A DNA stretch of 64,000 bases, from positions 1-64,000 of the forward strand of contig JAJRSK010000036.1 in assembly GCA_024278835.1 (NCBI GenBank). The letters are read 5' to 3'. Made by a program: the position numbers and the translations under genes. Below, piece after piece: positions 48,577-61,709 of this stretch (the first letter of the stretch is position 1; every line of letters starts with the position of its first letter). Source of the stretch: Campylobacterales bacterium. Lineage in GTDB: Bacteria; Campylobacterota; Campylobacteria; Campylobacterales; QNZT01. The notes beneath the pieces are model-generated. The model saw nothing but the letters and a program-made list of their open reading frames with translations. It did no database searches and was not told the DNA's origin.

Positions 48577-49407
48577 TTATATCGTAAACTCTCTTATTTT
48601 AGCAATAATTTTTTCAATTATCCAATCTGGGGTAGATGCGCCCGCTGTCACACCGCACTTTTGCTTACCTTTAAACCATGATTTTTCAAGCTCTTTTTCG
48701 TTTTCTATGAGATAACAGTCCTCACAATTTTCTTCTGAAATATTCAAAAGCTGTTTAGTATTTGATGAGTTTTTCCCACCGATGACTATCATGATATCAG
48801 AAGAGAGTGAGAGGTCACGCGCTGCATCTTGATTTTCAAAGGTTGCGTTACAGATAGTATTAAAGACCCGCACCTCTGAGACCCTCTCTACTAAATAGTT
48901 CACAATTTTCATAAACTCTACAAACTTTCTTGTTGTCTGTGAAACGATAGCTATTTTAGGACCAAGTGGGATATTTTTCAGTTCATCAACAGAGAGGATA
49001 ACCAGTGCGTCATTGACGGCATAACTCTTTACCCCTTTGACTTCAGGATGATTTTCATCACCAAAGATGATGATTTTATATTTTGCTTTACTCATCTGTT
49101 CCACAATCTCTTGGGGTTTAGTCACAAAGGGACATGTGGCATCGATTATATCTTTTTTTGATGCTTTAAGTGTGGCTAAATCATCTTTGACAATCCCATG
49201 CGTACGGATGATAACCCGCTTAGAATCCCCAATCTCATCCATAGAGTGGGCTGTTGTTACATCAAAATTTTTCTTGAGACGATTTATCTCTTCATTGTTG
49301 TGGATAAGTGGTCCCATCGTTGTAGCATTTTGAGACTCTTCTGCGATTTCAATCGCCCGCTTTACACCAAAACAAAAACCATAATTTTTCGCTAATTTAA
49401 TCTCCAT
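48577..49407 (-). CDS. ispH: 4-hydroxy-3-methylbut-2-enyl diphosphate reductase
   Basis: [34 protein letters not shown]. Confidence 0.96.
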   Translation of the reverse strand: MEIKLAKNYGFCFGVKRAIEIAEESQNATTMGPLIHNNEEINRLKKNFDVTTAHSMDEIGDSKRVIIRTHGIVKDDLATLKASKKDIIDATCPFVTKPQEIVEQMSKAKYKIIIFGDENHPEVKGVKSYAVNDALVILSVDELKNIPLGPKIAIVSQTTRKFVEFMKIVNYLVERVSEVRVFNTICNATFENQDAARDLSLSSDIMIVIGGKNSSNTKQLLNISEENCEDCYLIENEKELEKSWFKGKQKCGVTAGASTPDWIIEKIIAKIREFTI

Positions 49408-50686
49408 AAGAAACCTTTGTAATATTTTCTAAGAGTGTGATAAAGTTAGGAAATGAGGTATTGATACACTCTATATCTTCTATCATGATAGAGCCAAGAA
49501 GTCCTGCTATAGCAAAACTCATGGCGATTCGATGATCTCCATGGCTATCTATCACACCATCTCCAACAAACTTTCCACCAACTATTTCGTACCCATCTTC
49601 ATACTCTTTACAATCGATACCACAAATCTTCAGATTATCCACCACAGTGGTAATCCTATCGCTCTCTTTAACACGAAGTTCTGCCGCATTTTTGATAACA
49701 CTTGTCCCTTTGGCAACGGCCATAACGATAGAAAGTGCAGGCAATTCATCAATAAGCCAAGCGATATTCTCTTCCACACTCACCGCTTTTAAAGCACCAT
49801 ACTGAACCACAATATCCCCTATAGGTTCATAGACTTCTTCTTTGGCGATAAATTCAATATTTGTACCCATTCTCTGAAGTACCTTATACGCTTCAATTCG
49901 TGTCGGGTTGAGGGAAACATCCTGAATCACAACACGCGATTCAGGAATGATTGCCGCAGCCACTGCAAAAAAGAAACCACTAGAGGGATCTGAGGGGACG
50001 GTGATATCAAGTGGTTTTAAAGGCGCAGTTAGTGGTAAAATCTTGATTTTATCTTTATCCGCGATGATTTCTGCGCCCATACCTACAAGCATTCTCTCTG
50101 TATGATCACGACTCAAACGAGGCTCAGAAAACTCACTCATCCCATCCGCATAAAGTGCTGCTAAGATCATTGCTGATTTAACTTGCGCCGAGGAGATAGG
50201 GCTAGCATAGGTAAACCCTTCTAACTTTGCCCCGCGTATCGCGATAGGAGAGAGGTTACCTTTGACACGACCATCGATGTTTGCCCCAATTTTTCGTAGA
50301 GGATCTGCCACACGTCGCATCGGGCGCGATGCTAGATACTTATCACCATGCAATATATAAAAGCCTTCATGCGGTGCTAAAAACCCCATAAACAGACGCA
50401 TTGCTGTACCAGAATTCCCACAGTATAAGATTTCAGAAGGCTCTTTAAAACTCTCAGGTGGCGTGATCACAATCATCTCCCCATCATCCGCGACCTCCGC
50501 ACCCAATAGCCTCACAATATTGAGTGTATTGAGCGTATCTTCTGCCCGTAGAAAATTCTTGATGCTAGAAGGTTTATCTGAGAGTAGTGAAAAAATCGCA
50601 CTACGGTGAGAAATAGACTTATCACTCGCAATCGTATTTATTTCTATGTCAAATTTCTCTGCCTTTTTAACACTTAAATAACTCAT
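49397..50686 (-). CDS. aroA: 3-phosphoshikimate 1-carboxyvinyltransferase
   Basis: [28 protein letters not shown]. Confidence 0.97.
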   Translation of the reverse strand: MSYLSVKKAEKFDIEINTIASDKSISHRSAIFSLLSDKPSSIKNFLRAEDTLNTLNIVRLLGAEVADDGEMIVITPPESFKEPSEILYCGNSGTAMRLFMGFLAPHEGFYILHGDKYLASRPMRRVADPLRKIGANIDGRVKGNLSPIAIRGAKLEGFTYASPISSAQVKSAMILAALYADGMSEFSEPRLSRDHTERMLVGMGAEIIADKDKIKILPLTAPLKPLDITVPSDPSSGFFFAVAAAIIPESRVVIQDVSLNPTRIEAYKVLQRMGTNIEFIAKEEVYEPIGDIVVQYGALKAVSVEENIAWLIDELPALSIVMAVAKGTSVIKNAAELRVKESDRITTVVDNLKICGIDCKEYEDGYEIVGGKFVGDGVIDSHGDHRIAMSFAIAGLLGSIMIEDIECINTSFPNFITLLENITKVSYGD

Positions 50687-52947
50687 CTCATCTCCAATGA
50701 AAATTTCTCTTTTAGCCTTGCTACTATCATATCCATGATACCCGTAATCATTGCTTCATCCATCGTTTTTTCTTTTGCTTGCAAAATAAACCGAAGTGTC
50801 AAAGATACTTTATCTCCCAATGCGTCATCATGATAGATATCTATGGGATAAAAATTCACGACATTTTCTATAGGATTTTCCTCTAAAAATCCTCGTATCT
50901 TAGAAAACTTCATGCTTAAGGGAATCACTAGTGAGATATCTCGAGAAAGGGAAGGAAATTTAGAATATCCTTTTGCAATAATGCGTTCATACACCAAAGC
51001 ATCAAAATCCACTTCACAGATATAAGTCACAGGCAAGTCATGTTCACGTTCTACATCGATATGCACACGTGCCATAAAGCCGATGTCTTTTCCACCTATC
51101 ATGATACGCGCAGATTCATAGGGGTTTGCCAAAAGGTTTTCATCATCAGCCACTTCTAAAGAAAACGCACCAATGATCCCTCGCACTTTAGACGCAAAAG
51201 TCATAAAGTCAATCATTTCAGGTTTCCCATGATTTGAGACAGAAGGTGCTTCTACTTCACCTGTAAAGATAAATGCCATGCGCTGATGTTCATTTCTCTC
51301 TCTATCTACAACACGCCCTACTTCAAAAAGTTTCACAGCATTTTTCCCGTGTTTTAAGTTAGTAGAAGCTGACTCCAACATATGCAGGACTAGTGTAGCG
51401 CGCAAAGTATTTAAATCATTGTTAATAGGATTGGCTACATCTTTATTATCTGCTATACAAGGAAGCTTGTATTTTTCCATCTTCTCCCGATTATCAAAGA
51501 AATAATGCACTGCTTCAAAGAATCCAGCCCCAGCCGCTCTTTTCCTAAAATGTATGCGTTTTTGATACATTTCATAGGCTTCATTAAATCGACGTTTTTC
51601 AGCAAAGACAAAGGGTTTAGAGACGATATTATCAATCCCCACAATCCGCACTATCTCCTCTATCACATCTTGATCATTGACGATATCATGTCTGAAGGTC
51701 GGCACATCGATAGTGAGTAAATCTTTATCACGCGAAAGGGTAAAGCGTAACTTCTCTAATATTGCTATCACTTTATCTTCTGCAATATCTTGTCCAATAA
51801 AATTATTGATTTTAGAAAAAGAAACAGTCACTGATGAAGAAAATTTTGCCTGTTGTTTTGTTTTAATGGTTGCTAACTTTTCACTACCCGTAAGCTTGGC
51901 TAAATAATCCAAACCAAAAATCAAATCACTCTCAGAACCACGGGAGGAGCGATAATACAAATCATCTTTTTCACATTTTATACCCATAACGGATCGAGAA
52001 ACAACATCGGGGTTAATGTAAGAAGCTTCTATCATGATAGCTTCCCCCTCACATTTATCTTGATTAATCCCAATACGAGAGATAATTTTTCCATCACAAT
52101 AAACAGACTCCAAGTTTTCTTCATCTGCTTTGACTTCTATTTTCTCACACCGCTCATCATAAGCACGCAGTAAAACGCCTGTTGCCTGTGTCGCATAATG
52201 TAACAAACGCGTAGTAACATTAGTATCATACTTCTCCACTAATCCCAAACGCACATCAATCAAAGCATTCGAAGAAGGATTTTTCACCGCTTCTTGATAT
52301 ATCAATGCCGTATGTACACTATCATGATAGAGCTCCATCTCTAGATTTTCACCACTACTAGTTGGATAAGCCACTTCACGAAGCGGGATATCCAAGGCAG
52401 AAGAGAGGTCTCTAGCCACCCCATAAATACTCAAACAATCTCCACGATTGGCAGTCAATTCAATATCAATTACTGCATCTACCAAAGCGGGGAAATCAGA
52501 TAACTCTTTCCCTAGCGTCAATTCGCCAAGACTCTCATCCAAGACCCAAATCCCATCATCAAGCTTTGGCAATCCTATCTCATTTGAACCACAAATCATC
52601 CCATGAGATTCCACCCCTCTTAACTGTGCCTCTTTGATAACAAATCCATTACCCAAATCAGCCCCAACCGTAGCTGCCGCTATGATTTGTCCCGCTGCAA
52701 CATTTTTCGCACCACAGACAATCTGTTTTGTTTGGCTTCCCAAATCTACTTGACAAACATTAAGTTTATCTGCATCAGGATGTTTTTCACAAGAGAGCAC
52801 TTTTCCTACAACTACCCCTTTGGGTACGCTAATAGTACTCAAAGAATCTACTTCTAACCCAATAGCATTAAGTGTTGCACAGATTTTTTCTGTACTCACA
52901 GCACTCAAATCCAAAAATTCATTTAACCACAACTTTGTAACTATCAT
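50683..52947 (-). CDS. pheT: Phenylalanyl-tRNA synthetase beta subunit
   Basis: 754 aa, EMAP-like N-domain, B5 and FDX-ACB domains. Confidence 0.97.
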   Translation of the reverse strand: MIVTKLWLNEFLDLSAVSTEKICATLNAIGLEVDSLSTISVPKGVVVGKVLSCEKHPDADKLNVCQVDLGSQTKQIVCGAKNVAAGQIIAAATVGADLGNGFVIKEAQLRGVESHGMICGSNEIGLPKLDDGIWVLDESLGELTLGKELSDFPALVDAVIDIELTANRGDCLSIYGVARDLSSALDIPLREVAYPTSSGENLEMELYHDSVHTALIYQEAVKNPSSNALIDVRLGLVEKYDTNVTTRLLHYATQATGVLLRAYDERCEKIEVKADEENLESVYCDGKIISRIGINQDKCEGEAIMIEASYINPDVVSRSVMGIKCEKDDLYYRSSRGSESDLIFGLDYLAKLTGSEKLATIKTKQQAKFSSSVTVSFSKINNFIGQDIAEDKVIAILEKLRFTLSRDKDLLTIDVPTFRHDIVNDQDVIEEIVRIVGIDNIVSKPFVFAEKRRFNEAYEMYQKRIHFRKRAAGAGFFEAVHYFFDNREKMEKYKLPCIADNKDVANPINNDLNTLRATLVLHMLESASTNLKHGKNAVKLFEVGRVVDRERNEHQRMAFIFTGEVEAPSVSNHGKPEMIDFMTFASKVRGIIGAFSLEVADDENLLANPYESARIMIGGKDIGFMARVHIDVEREHDLPVTYICEVDFDALVYERIIAKGYSKFPSLSRDISLVIPLSMKFSKIRGFLEENPIENVVNFYPIDIYHDDALGDKVSLTLRFILQAKEKTMDEAMITGIMDMIVARLKEKFSLEMR

Positions 52948-53939
52948 CTAAACTGCTCCAACAATCTTACATCCCCATCAAACATACTACGCAAATCCGG
53001 AATCTGATGAATCAACATCGCTATCCGCTCTATCCCCATCCCAAAAGCATATCCACTCACATTTTCATAACCAACAGCTTTAAAAACATTGATATCAACC
53101 ATACCAGCCCCTAACACTTCAAGCCAACCAGTGTGAGAACAGACACGACAACCTTCACCCTTGCAGAAAATACACGAGATATCCACCTCCGTGCTAGGCT
53201 CAGTGAATGGGAAAAAACTAGGACGAAATCGTACTTCTACATCCCCAAACATAAACTTCAAAAAATCTTCCAAGATATATTTTAGATGCGAAAAAGAGAC
53301 TTTTCCTTCCTCTTCAACCACTAAACCCTCTATCTGATGAAACATTGGCGTATGCGTGATATCAAAATCTCGACGAAATACCGTCCCTGGACAAATCATT
53401 CGAATCGGTGGTTTTTGACTCATCATCGTTCTTATCTGTACTGGGGAGGTATGTGTGCGAAGGAGCTTTTTATCATTGAAAAAGAAAGTATCTTGCATAT
53501 CACGTGCAGGATGAAAGTCAGGTAAATTGAGTGCTTCAAAATTATGAAAGTCATCTTCTATCAGCGGTCCTTCCTCAATAGAAAAATTCATACTCACAAA
53601 ATAATCTATCATTTTATTCATCGTTTCATTGATTGGATGTAAAGACCCAGCTTCATTAATACCATTAAAAAGCGTCACATCGATAGCACCCTCTTTCATC
53701 ATTAAGATGCTCTCGTGCTTAATGAGTTCTGTCTTCTTCTTGTCAAAAAGTGCTGTTAGTTTCGCTTTTTGAATATTAAGATTTTTAGCAAACTCTTTTT
53801 TTTCTTCATTGGGTACGGATTTCATTTTGGCAAACTGTTCTGCTAAAACGCCCTTCTTTCCAAAGACCTCTATACGAACCTCTTCCAACACCTTAAGAGC
53901 CTCAGCAGACTCAATTTTTTCACTATATTCTTGCAACAC
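52944..53939 (-). CDS. pheS: Phenylalanyl-tRNA synthetase alpha subunit
   Basis: [21 protein letters not shown]. Confidence 0.97.
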   Translation of the reverse strand: MLQEYSEKIESAEALKVLEEVRIEVFGKKGVLAEQFAKMKSVPNEEKKEFAKNLNIQKAKLTALFDKKKTELIKHESILMMKEGAIDVTLFNGINEAGSLHPINETMNKMIDYFVSMNFSIEEGPLIEDDFHNFEALNLPDFHPARDMQDTFFFNDKKLLRTHTSPVQIRTMMSQKPPIRMICPGTVFRRDFDITHTPMFHQIEGLVVEEEGKVSFSHLKYILEDFLKFMFGDVEVRFRPSFFPFTEPSTEVDISCIFCKGEGCRVCSHTGWLEVLGAGMVDINVFKAVGYENVSGYAFGMGIERIAMLIHQIPDLRSMFDGDVRLLEQFR

Positions 53940-54020
53940 ATCACCTAATTATTTTTTTCTTAGTCTATTACAAAGTTGGTTAAAGGCTGATTAGAATAAA
54001 ATACATAAAAAGGAAGTACA

Positions 54021-54377
54021 ATGTGTCTATTTTGTAAATTAGTAAATGGGGAAATCCCTTCAAATAAAGTCTTGGAGGATGATAACTTCATCGCTTTTCA
54101 TGATATCAACCCTATCGCACCTATCCATCTGCTCATCATCCCAAAAGTACATGTAGAGAAGTTCCAAGATGTGCAACCTGAGATGATGGCACAAATGACA
54201 GCATTTATCCAAGAAGTCACCAAAACAATGGAACTTGATAAAAGTGGGTATAGGTTAGTAACAAATAATGGTGAAGATGGTGGACAAGAGGTTCCACACC
54301 TACATTTTCATCTACTAGGCGGAACTAAACTCAAATGGACACATCTACACGATGAAGACCCCAAAGCGTCTATGTAA
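54021..54377 (+). CDS. HIT-family hydrolase
   Basis: CLFCKLVNGEIPS, HLHFHLLGG. Confidence 0.95.
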   Translation: MCLFCKLVNGEIPSNKVLEDDNFIAFHDINPIAPIHLLIIPKVHVEKFQDVQPEMMAQMTAFIQEVTKTMELDKSGYRLVTNNGEDGGQEVPHLHFHLLGGTKLKWTHLHDEDPKASM

Positions 54378-54388
54378 GCTATCATGAT

Positions 54389-54413
54389 AACACCGTAAGT
54401 TTAATACGGTGTT
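54389..54413. terminator. Terminator hairpin between convergent HIT and CAP-domain genes, abutting TATCATGATA
   Basis: AACACCGTA-AGTTTAA-TACGGTGTT. Confidence 0.65.
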
Positions 54414-55045
54414 TGACCTATATAATTTCCTGGTTTTTGGTATTTACAGACGACGATGTTCCAGCCATTTGCATTATTTCCATCAATGAATGTATCAACT
54501 TTATATTGGCTCATAGCACATCCAACTAATGTTGTATCTTTCCAAATAACCTGAGTATAGTGTCCACACTGTTTACCTACATCACAAGTGTTAGAGTCTC
54601 CAATTAGACCATAACTATAAAAATTTTCTTCCTCCACCCAGGCTATTGATGCTTCTTTAAGTGATGTTATTTGAGAAGATGTATAGAGGTTTTCACCATA
54701 ATTTCCATGACCATACCCATCATTTTGATTTTTCACTGTATCATGTCCCCAGATACCCTCACTAGCCATTTTATCAGCGTATAATTGTGCATCTTTAGCG
54801 ATAGTAGGACTCCATTTTAAATCACTTATACTTTTATTAAGGCCACTTCTTGCGCTATTGTGCACATCCAATAATGCTTGTATCGTTTGCGTTATATTCC
54901 CTTCATTACCGTCACTTGCAATCCCTGCATCATTACTGATAAAGTCTTTTGCATCATCTACAACGTCTTGAATTGTTTCTCCTGCACCACAACCGGCAAG
55001 AAATGCCAGCACTAATAGTGAGAAAAGTATCTTTCTATCTATCAT
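54401..55045 (-). CDS. Lipoprotein with CAP (SCP/PR-1) domain
   Basis: Lipobox [38 protein letters not shown]; start chosen at MIDRK so that it overlaps the argH stop by ATGA. Confidence 0.9.
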   Translation of the reverse strand: MIDRKILFSLLVLAFLAGCGAGETIQDVVDDAKDFISNDAGIASDGNEGNITQTIQALLDVHNSARSGLNKSISDLKWSPTIAKDAQLYADKMASEGIWGHDTVKNQNDGYGHGNYGENLYTSSQITSLKEASIAWVEEENFYSYGLIGDSNTCDVGKQCGHYTQVIWKDTTLVGCAMSQYKVDTFIDGNNANGWNIVVCKYQKPGNYIGQTPY

Positions 55046-56427
55046 GATAGTCCCTTTATCCACTCGATATAATATGCCATCTGTTTAACGGTCTCTTCTG
55101 TCGCCGTCCCACCATGGGAGGCTCTAGCATTCATAGAGTTTCGTAAATTTAAAAATGTTAAAACATCTTCTTCTATCCTACTATCGACGACTTTGAGTTC
55201 TTCAATACTCATCTCACTAAGGTCAACACCCGACTTTTCTGCTTGTACCACGATAGAACCAGTGATTTTATACGCATCACGAAAAGGCATATCACACTTC
55301 TCCACCAGATAATCCGCCAAATCAGTCGCAGAGAGATGTCCGATTTTACATGCCTCCTCCATCCGAGAGATATTCACGGTCATCGTTTTTATTGCTTCCC
55401 TTAAAATCTCTAACGATATTTTTGCTGTCTCCACAGAATCAAATACACCCTCTTTATCTTCTTGCATATCCTTATTGTATGCTAAAGGAAGCCCTTTTAA
55501 AACTGTTAAAAGAGAGATGAGATTTCCATAAACACGTCCGGTCTTGCCACGAAGAAGTTCAGGAACATCAGGATTTTTCTTTTGTGGCATAATGGAAGAA
55601 CTTGTGGAATATTCATCACTTAGTGAGATAAAAGAGAACTCAGAACTTGACCACAGCACTAACTCCTCTGAAAGACGAGAAATATGTGTCATCAAAGTCG
55701 CAATATTAAAAAGTATCTCTAAAGCAAAATCCCTATCACTCACGGTATCTAAACAATTAACCGTAGGCTCTTTGAATCCTAGTTCTTTTGCAGTTAAAAA
55801 TCTATCTATTTTATGTGGAGTCCCTGCCAAAGCAGCACAACCAATAGGAGAAATATTATTTCTCTCATAAGAACTATCAAATCGTTCAATATCACGTTTA
55901 AACATTGATACATACGCTAGTAAATGGTAAGCAAAGTTGATAGGTTGAGCATGTTGCAAGTGTGTCATCCCGGGCAACATACTCTCTGTGTGATAAGAGG
56001 CTACGGTTAAGAGTTCTTTTTCTAAAGATACCAGCAACGCTTTCAACACAAGCGTATTTTTTTGAACATACAGTCTAAAGTCTAAAGCCACTTGATCATT
56101 TCGACTTCTAGCAGTATGGAGTTTTTTACCCGCATCCCCTATCATTTCTGTCAATTTTTTTTCTATTGCCATATGGATATCTTCATCTGCTATCTTAAAA
56201 ACAAATTTACCTTCAGCTATTTCATCTTTTATCTGGATTAAACCATCTTTAATAGAAGCAAGTTCATCCTGATTCAATATCCCCTGTGCTGCTAGCATCG
56301 TGGCATGCGCCATAGAGCCTTCGATATCTTCTTGATATAATTTTTGATCAAAAGGAAGAGAGGCATTAAAAAGGTCTAAAAGTTCTGAAGATTTTGCGCC
56401 CACGCGCCCTGATGCTAGTTTTGCCAT
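55042..56427 (-). CDS. argH: Argininosuccinate lyase
   Basis: [11 protein letters not shown] signature. Confidence 0.97.
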   Translation of the reverse strand: MAKLASGRVGAKSSELLDLFNASLPFDQKLYQEDIEGSMAHATMLAAQGILNQDELASIKDGLIQIKDEIAEGKFVFKIADEDIHMAIEKKLTEMIGDAGKKLHTARSRNDQVALDFRLYVQKNTLVLKALLVSLEKELLTVASYHTESMLPGMTHLQHAQPINFAYHLLAYVSMFKRDIERFDSSYERNNISPIGCAALAGTPHKIDRFLTAKELGFKEPTVNCLDTVSDRDFALEILFNIATLMTHISRLSEELVLWSSSEFSFISLSDEYSTSSSIMPQKKNPDVPELLRGKTGRVYGNLISLLTVLKGLPLAYNKDMQEDKEGVFDSVETAKISLEILREAIKTMTVNISRMEEACKIGHLSATDLADYLVEKCDMPFRDAYKITGSIVVQAEKSGVDLSEMSIEELKVVDSRIEEDVLTFLNLRNSMNARASHGGTATEETVKQMAYYIEWIKGLS

Positions 56428-56533
56428 AAAGTAAGTACTCCAAATTTAATATAGTGGATTATAGCAAAAAGTGATTAATGGATAGAATTATTAGAGAGCA
56501 ATAAGAGGGATGCACCCTCCTATCATGATAAGT

Positions 56534-58123
56534 TTATGGTAACTTAGGACCTGCTACAGAGTAGTCAAACTCCGCATCTTCTTTAAGATATTTTTTAAAG
56601 TTTTCAATGTAGAGTTTGGCAAGATTATCTCTTGTCTTTTTATACTCTTCTTTATCTTCCCAAGCATTTTTGGGATTTAATACTTTTTCATCAACACCTG
56701 GTAAAGTTGTTGGAAAGTTCAAACCGAATGTTTTGGTAGTAGCAAATTCAGAATCATGAATCGAACCATCCATGATAGCATCGATACAAGCACGCGTCGC
56801 TTTAAGGGACATTCTCTCACCAACACCATAAGCACCACCCGTCCAACCAGTATTTACCAAAAATACATTAACATCATGACTATCAATCTTTTCACCTAAA
56901 AGTTTAGCATAGACAGTCGGATGTAGTGGCAAAAATGCTTCACCAAAACAAGCTGAAAAAGTAGCTACCGGTTCAGTAATACCTCTCTCAGTCCCAGCAA
57001 CTTTCGCTGTATAACCAGAAAGGAAATAGTACATCGCTTGCTCTTTAGTCAATTTACTTACTGGTGGTAATACACCAAAAGCATCTGCAGATAAAAAGAC
57101 GATATTTTTAGGATGTCCTGCTTGCAAGGATGGTTCATGATTGGGAATATGTTCGATAGGATAAGAAACTCTTGTATTTTCTGTTTTAGATCCATCATCA
57201 TAGTCTACCACACCAGCATCATTTGCAACAACATTTTCTAAGAGTGCATTTTCACGAATTGCACCAAAAATTTCTGGTTCATTCTCGCCTTTCAGTCCAA
57301 TAGTTTTTGCATAACAACCACCCTCAAAGTTGAAAACACCATGTTCATCCCAACCATGTTCATCATCACCAATAAGATTTCTTTTTGGATCTGCTGAAAG
57401 TGTTGTTTTTCCTGTGCCTGAAAGACCAAAGAAAAGTGCTGTATCGCCCTCTTTACCAACATTTGCGGAACAGTGCATAGAGAGTTTTCCTTCAAGTGGC
57501 AACCAGTAGTTCATCATAGAAAAAATCCCTTTTTTCATCTCACCGCCATACCATGTTCCACCGATGACTGCAACATTCTTCTCTACATTAAAAACAACAA
57601 ATACCTCAGAGTGAAGATTATGTTTTTCCCACTCATCATCTACAACTTTACAAGCATTGTAGACAACAAAATCAGGAGAAAAACTAGTTATTTCATCCTC
57701 TTTTGGACGAATAAACATATTTTTAACAAAATGTGCTTGCCATGCAATCTCAGTTACAAAACGCACATTCTTTTTGCTAGCATCACTCGCACCACAAAAC
57801 AAGTCTTGAATATAAATATCTTTATTTGAAAGTTGTTCTGTCGCTTTTTCAAAAAGGATATCAAAAACTTCTTCTGTTGTTTCAAAGTTGATGTCACCCC
57901 AAGCAATATACTTGTTAGAAGGTGATTGATTCACAAAGAACTTATCTTTTGGGCTACGACCGGTAAAAATGCCCGTATCTACCATCATCGCACCATTATC
58001 AGCTTGTTTTAATCCCGCTTCAAGCTCTTTCTCTCTTAAAAAGTCATAACTCGAGTTATGAAAAACTTTTTGAACATTACTAAGACCTAACTTTTCTAAA
58101 TCTGCTACTGTAACCATAATCAC
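56534..58123 (-). CDS. pckA: Phosphoenolpyruvate carboxykinase (ATP)
   Basis: [14 protein letters not shown], 529 aa. Confidence 0.97.
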   Translation of the reverse strand: MIMVTVADLEKLGLSNVQKVFHNSSYDFLREKELEAGLKQADNGAMMVDTGIFTGRSPKDKFFVNQSPSNKYIAWGDINFETTEEVFDILFEKATEQLSNKDIYIQDLFCGASDASKKNVRFVTEIAWQAHFVKNMFIRPKEDEITSFSPDFVVYNACKVVDDEWEKHNLHSEVFVVFNVEKNVAVIGGTWYGGEMKKGIFSMMNYWLPLEGKLSMHCSANVGKEGDTALFFGLSGTGKTTLSADPKRNLIGDDEHGWDEHGVFNFEGGCYAKTIGLKGENEPEIFGAIRENALLENVVANDAGVVDYDDGSKTENTRVSYPIEHIPNHEPSLQAGHPKNIVFLSADAFGVLPPVSKLTKEQAMYYFLSGYTAKVAGTERGITEPVATFSACFGEAFLPLHPTVYAKLLGEKIDSHDVNVFLVNTGWTGGAYGVGERMSLKATRACIDAIMDGSIHDSEFATTKTFGLNFPTTLPGVDEKVLNPKNAWEDKEEYKKTRDNLAKLYIENFKKYLKEDAEFDYSVAGPKLP

Positions 58124-58170
58124 TCACCCTTTATTTTTACTCTTACACTTAAATCGGACATTCTTACTTT

Positions 58171-59493
58171 TTATTTAAATATTGATAACAAAACACCCGC
58201 TGCAACGGCAGAACCTATAACCCCTGCTACATTTGGACCCATAGCATGCATCAATAAAATATTGGACTTATTATACTCTTGCCCTACTTTACTTACCACC
58301 CTGGCTGCCATAGGTACAGCAGATACACCTGCCGCACCAATAAGTGGATTAATTGGATCTTTTGAGAATTTATTCATCAATTTTGCCATAAGTACACCAG
58401 CCGCCGTACCCGCAGCAAATGCTAAAAGACCAATAACCATAATACCTAAGGTCTCTGCTACTAAAAACTTATCAGCTTGAAGCGTACCACCAACGCCAAG
58501 TCCCAAGAAAATAGTCACTATGTTAATCAAAGAATTTTGCATTTCATTTGATAGCCTATCTACAACGCCAGATTCTTTTGCAAAGTTACCTAAAGCAAAT
58601 GAACCCATCAATGGAGCAGCATCAGGAAGTACCAAAGCAATCATCATAATAACTACGATAGGGAAAATCAATTTTTCAATTCTATTCACTTGTCTACCCG
58701 TAACCATCTTAATTTTTCGTTCTTCATCTGTTGTCAATGCTTTCATTATCGGAGGTTGGATAACAGGAACCAATGCCATATATGAATATGCCGCGACAGC
58801 AATAGCCCCTAACATTTCTGGCGCTAGCGCAGACGCTATAAAAATTGATGTAGGGCCATCAGCACCACCGATAATTGAGATAGCAGAGCACTGTTTTAGC
58901 GAATAGTCAACTATGCCGTATTGAGAAAGTGCTGCTGCCCCTACTAAAGAACCAAAGATTCCAAACTGTGCTGCACCACCAAGAATAGCTGTTTTAGGGT
59001 TGGCAAGCAATGGTCCAAAATCTGTCATTGCACCAACACCCATAAAGATAAGCAAAGGGAAAAACTCATTGGCAATACCCATATCATAAATAATACCAAG
59101 CATACCATGTGGCCCCGTCATATTGGCAATAGGAATATTGGCCAATAATCCACCAAAAGCAATTGGAAGCAACAATAACGGTTCAAAGCCTTTGGCTACT
59201 GCTAAATAAAAGAGCACAAAAATAATCAAGAACATGATAACTCGACCGCCACTTTGGGCAAATTTTGTCATCTCTTCACCACGACCATTTTTGACACCAT
59301 CTTGAGGAAACATGATAGCGTTAAGCCCTGTCGTTTCAAAAAAACCTGCAAAAAGACCTGTCACAGACTTTGGTGTATATGCTTGCTCTGTTTCCGCTAC
59401 AGCTGCTGCCACCTCATGCTCAGATGCTGAAGCAACAGAAGGCACTACAAAAGTAAGCACCAATAAAAGAGAAAGTAGAAATTTTTTCATCAC
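58171..59493 (-). CDS. oadB: Oxaloacetate decarboxylase beta subunit (Na+ pump)
   Basis: [15 protein letters not shown], multi-TM. Confidence 0.93.
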   Translation of the reverse strand: MMKKFLLSLLLVLTFVVPSVASASEHEVAAAVAETEQAYTPKSVTGLFAGFFETTGLNAIMFPQDGVKNGRGEEMTKFAQSGGRVIMFLIIFVLFYLAVAKGFEPLLLLPIAFGGLLANIPIANMTGPHGMLGIIYDMGIANEFFPLLIFMGVGAMTDFGPLLANPKTAILGGAAQFGIFGSLVGAAALSQYGIVDYSLKQCSAISIIGGADGPTSIFIASALAPEMLGAIAVAAYSYMALVPVIQPPIMKALTTDEERKIKMVTGRQVNRIEKLIFPIVVIMMIALVLPDAAPLMGSFALGNFAKESGVVDRLSNEMQNSLINIVTIFLGLGVGGTLQADKFLVAETLGIMVIGLLAFAAGTAAGVLMAKLMNKFSKDPINPLIGAAGVSAVPMAARVVSKVGQEYNKSNILLMHAMGPNVAGVIGSAVAAGVLLSIFK

Positions 59494-59499
59494 TTCTCC

Positions 59500-61296
59500 C
59501 TAGTCCATAGTTGCTAGTAGTTGACCATCTTGAACTGCATCATTTGTATTCACATTAATCGATTTTAACACACCATCTTGCGGTGCTGGTATATCAATCT
59601 CCATTTTCATAGCTTCAAGTATCATGATAGGGTCGCCCTCTTTAAGTGTGTCACCCACACTGGCAACAATTTTCCAAACATTGCCCGGTGTTTGAGAGTG
59701 TACTTCTACACCGCCAACACCAGCAGCCACTGCTACAGGTGCTGCTGCCACGGGGGCTACTACTGCAGGAGTAGCAGATGTTACTGCTACTTCACCATCA
59801 TGTCCTTCTACAACATCAACATTGTATCTTGTCCCATTTACTACTACTGTATATTGTCCACCCATATCTTTGCTTCCTTTATTTATACTATCATTTTTTC
59901 TTATATTTACTTCTGCTTCACCTTTAAGGAAAGTGATACCTTTATCCCCACATGATGCTGCAATAAAAAGATTTTCATCATTTAGGTCGATACCTTCATC
60001 GGCCAATATCGCTTTAAAATATTTTAGTGATTTTTTCTCATCTGCATCAGCATGTGACAATGCCGTTGCAGTTGTAGGTTCCAACTTTAATTTTTCACTT
60101 GCTAACTTTACTATTTCAGGATCAGGAGCAACTGGTGTACTACCAAAATATCCAAGTACCATACGACCATAGCCATCTGCTATTTTCTTCCAATCACCAA
60201 ACATCACATTGGCATAGGCTTGTTGCCAGTAAAATTGAGAAACTGGTGTCACAGAAGTTCCGTAGCCTCCCCTTTCAACTACTTCTCTCATCGCAGCGAT
60301 AACCTCAGGAAATTTATCTAATGAATCATTATCTCTCATCATTTGTGTATTTGCAGTTAGTGCTCCACCTGGCATCGGTGAAAATGGAATCAATGGAGAA
60401 ACCGCCGTTGCTTCAGGTGGGATAAAGTAGTCACTAAGACAATCTTTTAATACTTCTTCATAAGTAAGTATCTTTAATACTTCTAAACCACCTAAGTCAA
60501 AATTTGTCCCTTTTGTTGCATGTAAAAGTGTTAAAATATCAGGTTGACTTGTTCCCCCACTCACTGGCGATGCTGCTAAATCTATACCATCAACACCAGC
60601 TTCAAGTGCCGCTAAATAGCATGAAACACTCACACCTGCTGTCTCATGGGTATGAAGTCTTACATGTACATCTTCAGGCAATAATCTTTTTGCCATAGCA
60701 ATTGTTTCATAGACTTTATGTGGACTGGAAGTCCCACTGGCATCTTTAAAACAGACAGAATCGTACTCAATACCAGACTCAAGTATATCACGTAATGTTT
60801 TCTCATAAAAAGCAACATCGTGCGCCCCCTTACACCCTGGTGGTAAATCCATCATCGTCACAACAACTTCATGATTTAAACCATGTGCTTTTATGCGACT
60901 ACCAGAATATTTAAGATTTTCCACATCATTAAGTGCGTCAAAGTTACGAATCGTCGTCGTACCATGTTTTTTAAACATTTTAGCATGTAAATCAATCAAC
61001 TCACTACTACCTGTATCTAACATAACTGTGTTAACACCACGCGCTAGCGTTTGAAGATTTGCTTCAGGCCCAACAATGGTACGAAACTTATCCATCATCT
61101 CAAAAGCATTTTCATTCAAATAAAAAAAGAGACTCTGAAAGCGTGCCCCTCCACCAAACTCAAAATGGCTAATGCCTGCATGCTTGGCTGCTTCTACCGC
61201 GGGAAAGAAGTCGTCCATCAATACTCTCCCGCCAAAGACAGACTGAAATCCATCTCTAAAAGTAGTATCCATAATATCTATTAATTTTTTTGCCAT
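59500..61296 (-). CDS. oadA: Oxaloacetate decarboxylase alpha / pyruvate carboxylase subunit B
   Basis: DTTFRDGFQS, HTHETAG, biotinyl EAMKMEI. Confidence 0.94.
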   Translation of the reverse strand: MAKKLIDIMDTTFRDGFQSVFGGRVLMDDFFPAVEAAKHAGISHFEFGGGARFQSLFFYLNENAFEMMDKFRTIVGPEANLQTLARGVNTVMLDTGSSELIDLHAKMFKKHGTTTIRNFDALNDVENLKYSGSRIKAHGLNHEVVVTMMDLPPGCKGAHDVAFYEKTLRDILESGIEYDSVCFKDASGTSSPHKVYETIAMAKRLLPEDVHVRLHTHETAGVSVSCYLAALEAGVDGIDLAASPVSGGTSQPDILTLLHATKGTNFDLGGLEVLKILTYEEVLKDCLSDYFIPPEATAVSPLIPFSPMPGGALTANTQMMRDNDSLDKFPEVIAAMREVVERGGYGTSVTPVSQFYWQQAYANVMFGDWKKIADGYGRMVLGYFGSTPVAPDPEIVKLASEKLKLEPTTATALSHADADEKKSLKYFKAILADEGIDLNDENLFIAASCGDKGITFLKGEAEVNIRKNDSINKGSKDMGGQYTVVVNGTRYNVDVVEGHDGEVAVTSATPAVVAPVAAAPVAVAAGVGGVEVHSQTPGNVWKIVASVGDTLKEGDPIMILEAMKMEIDIPAPQDGVLKSINVNTNDAVQDGQLLATMD

Positions 61297-61305
61297 TTAT
61301 CGCCT

Positions 61306-61563
61306 TTAATTTTTTCTAAAATCAGTTATCGCTGCTGTGATTGCCGCAATGACCTCTGCATCGTCATTTTTTCCAGAAGTTGCAGTACTAGCAGCCTTTG
61401 CAGCGCCAGCTGCACCTACTGTAACTGACTTTTGAGGAAAATACTTTTGAACCAATTTTGCTTGTAGTTTGAGAACCCAAATAAGAAGAAGCAAAAAGAG
61501 GAAAACGGTTGTCATGCCAAGAACCATGAACTTTAAACCTTCGGTAACGAGATTAACTTCCAT
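61306..61563 (-). CDS. oadG: Oxaloacetate decarboxylase gamma subunit
   Basis: Single TM small protein immediately upstream of oadA. Confidence 0.85.
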   Translation of the reverse strand: MEVNLVTEGLKFMVLGMTTVFLFLLLLIWVLKLQAKLVQKYFPQKSVTVGAAGAAKAASTATSGKNDDAEVIAAITAAITDFRKN

Positions 61564-61640
61564 TTAACCAACCTTTAATAAAATAATAACAAAATGATAA
61601 CACAAGATATATTAAACCATCTTATTTATAGATATATTCT

Positions 61641-61665
61641 AGGGCACTTTGTTTTAAAGTGCTCT
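61641..61665. repeat. Hairpin with GGGCACTT arm, similar to the 5434-5490 inverted repeat
   Basis: AGGGCACTTT-GTTTT-AAAGTGCTCT. Confidence 0.6.
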
Positions 61666-61709
61666 GATAAAAAAAGTAAAAATATTAATTTAAAAAGAGT
61701 GTTACCTTT

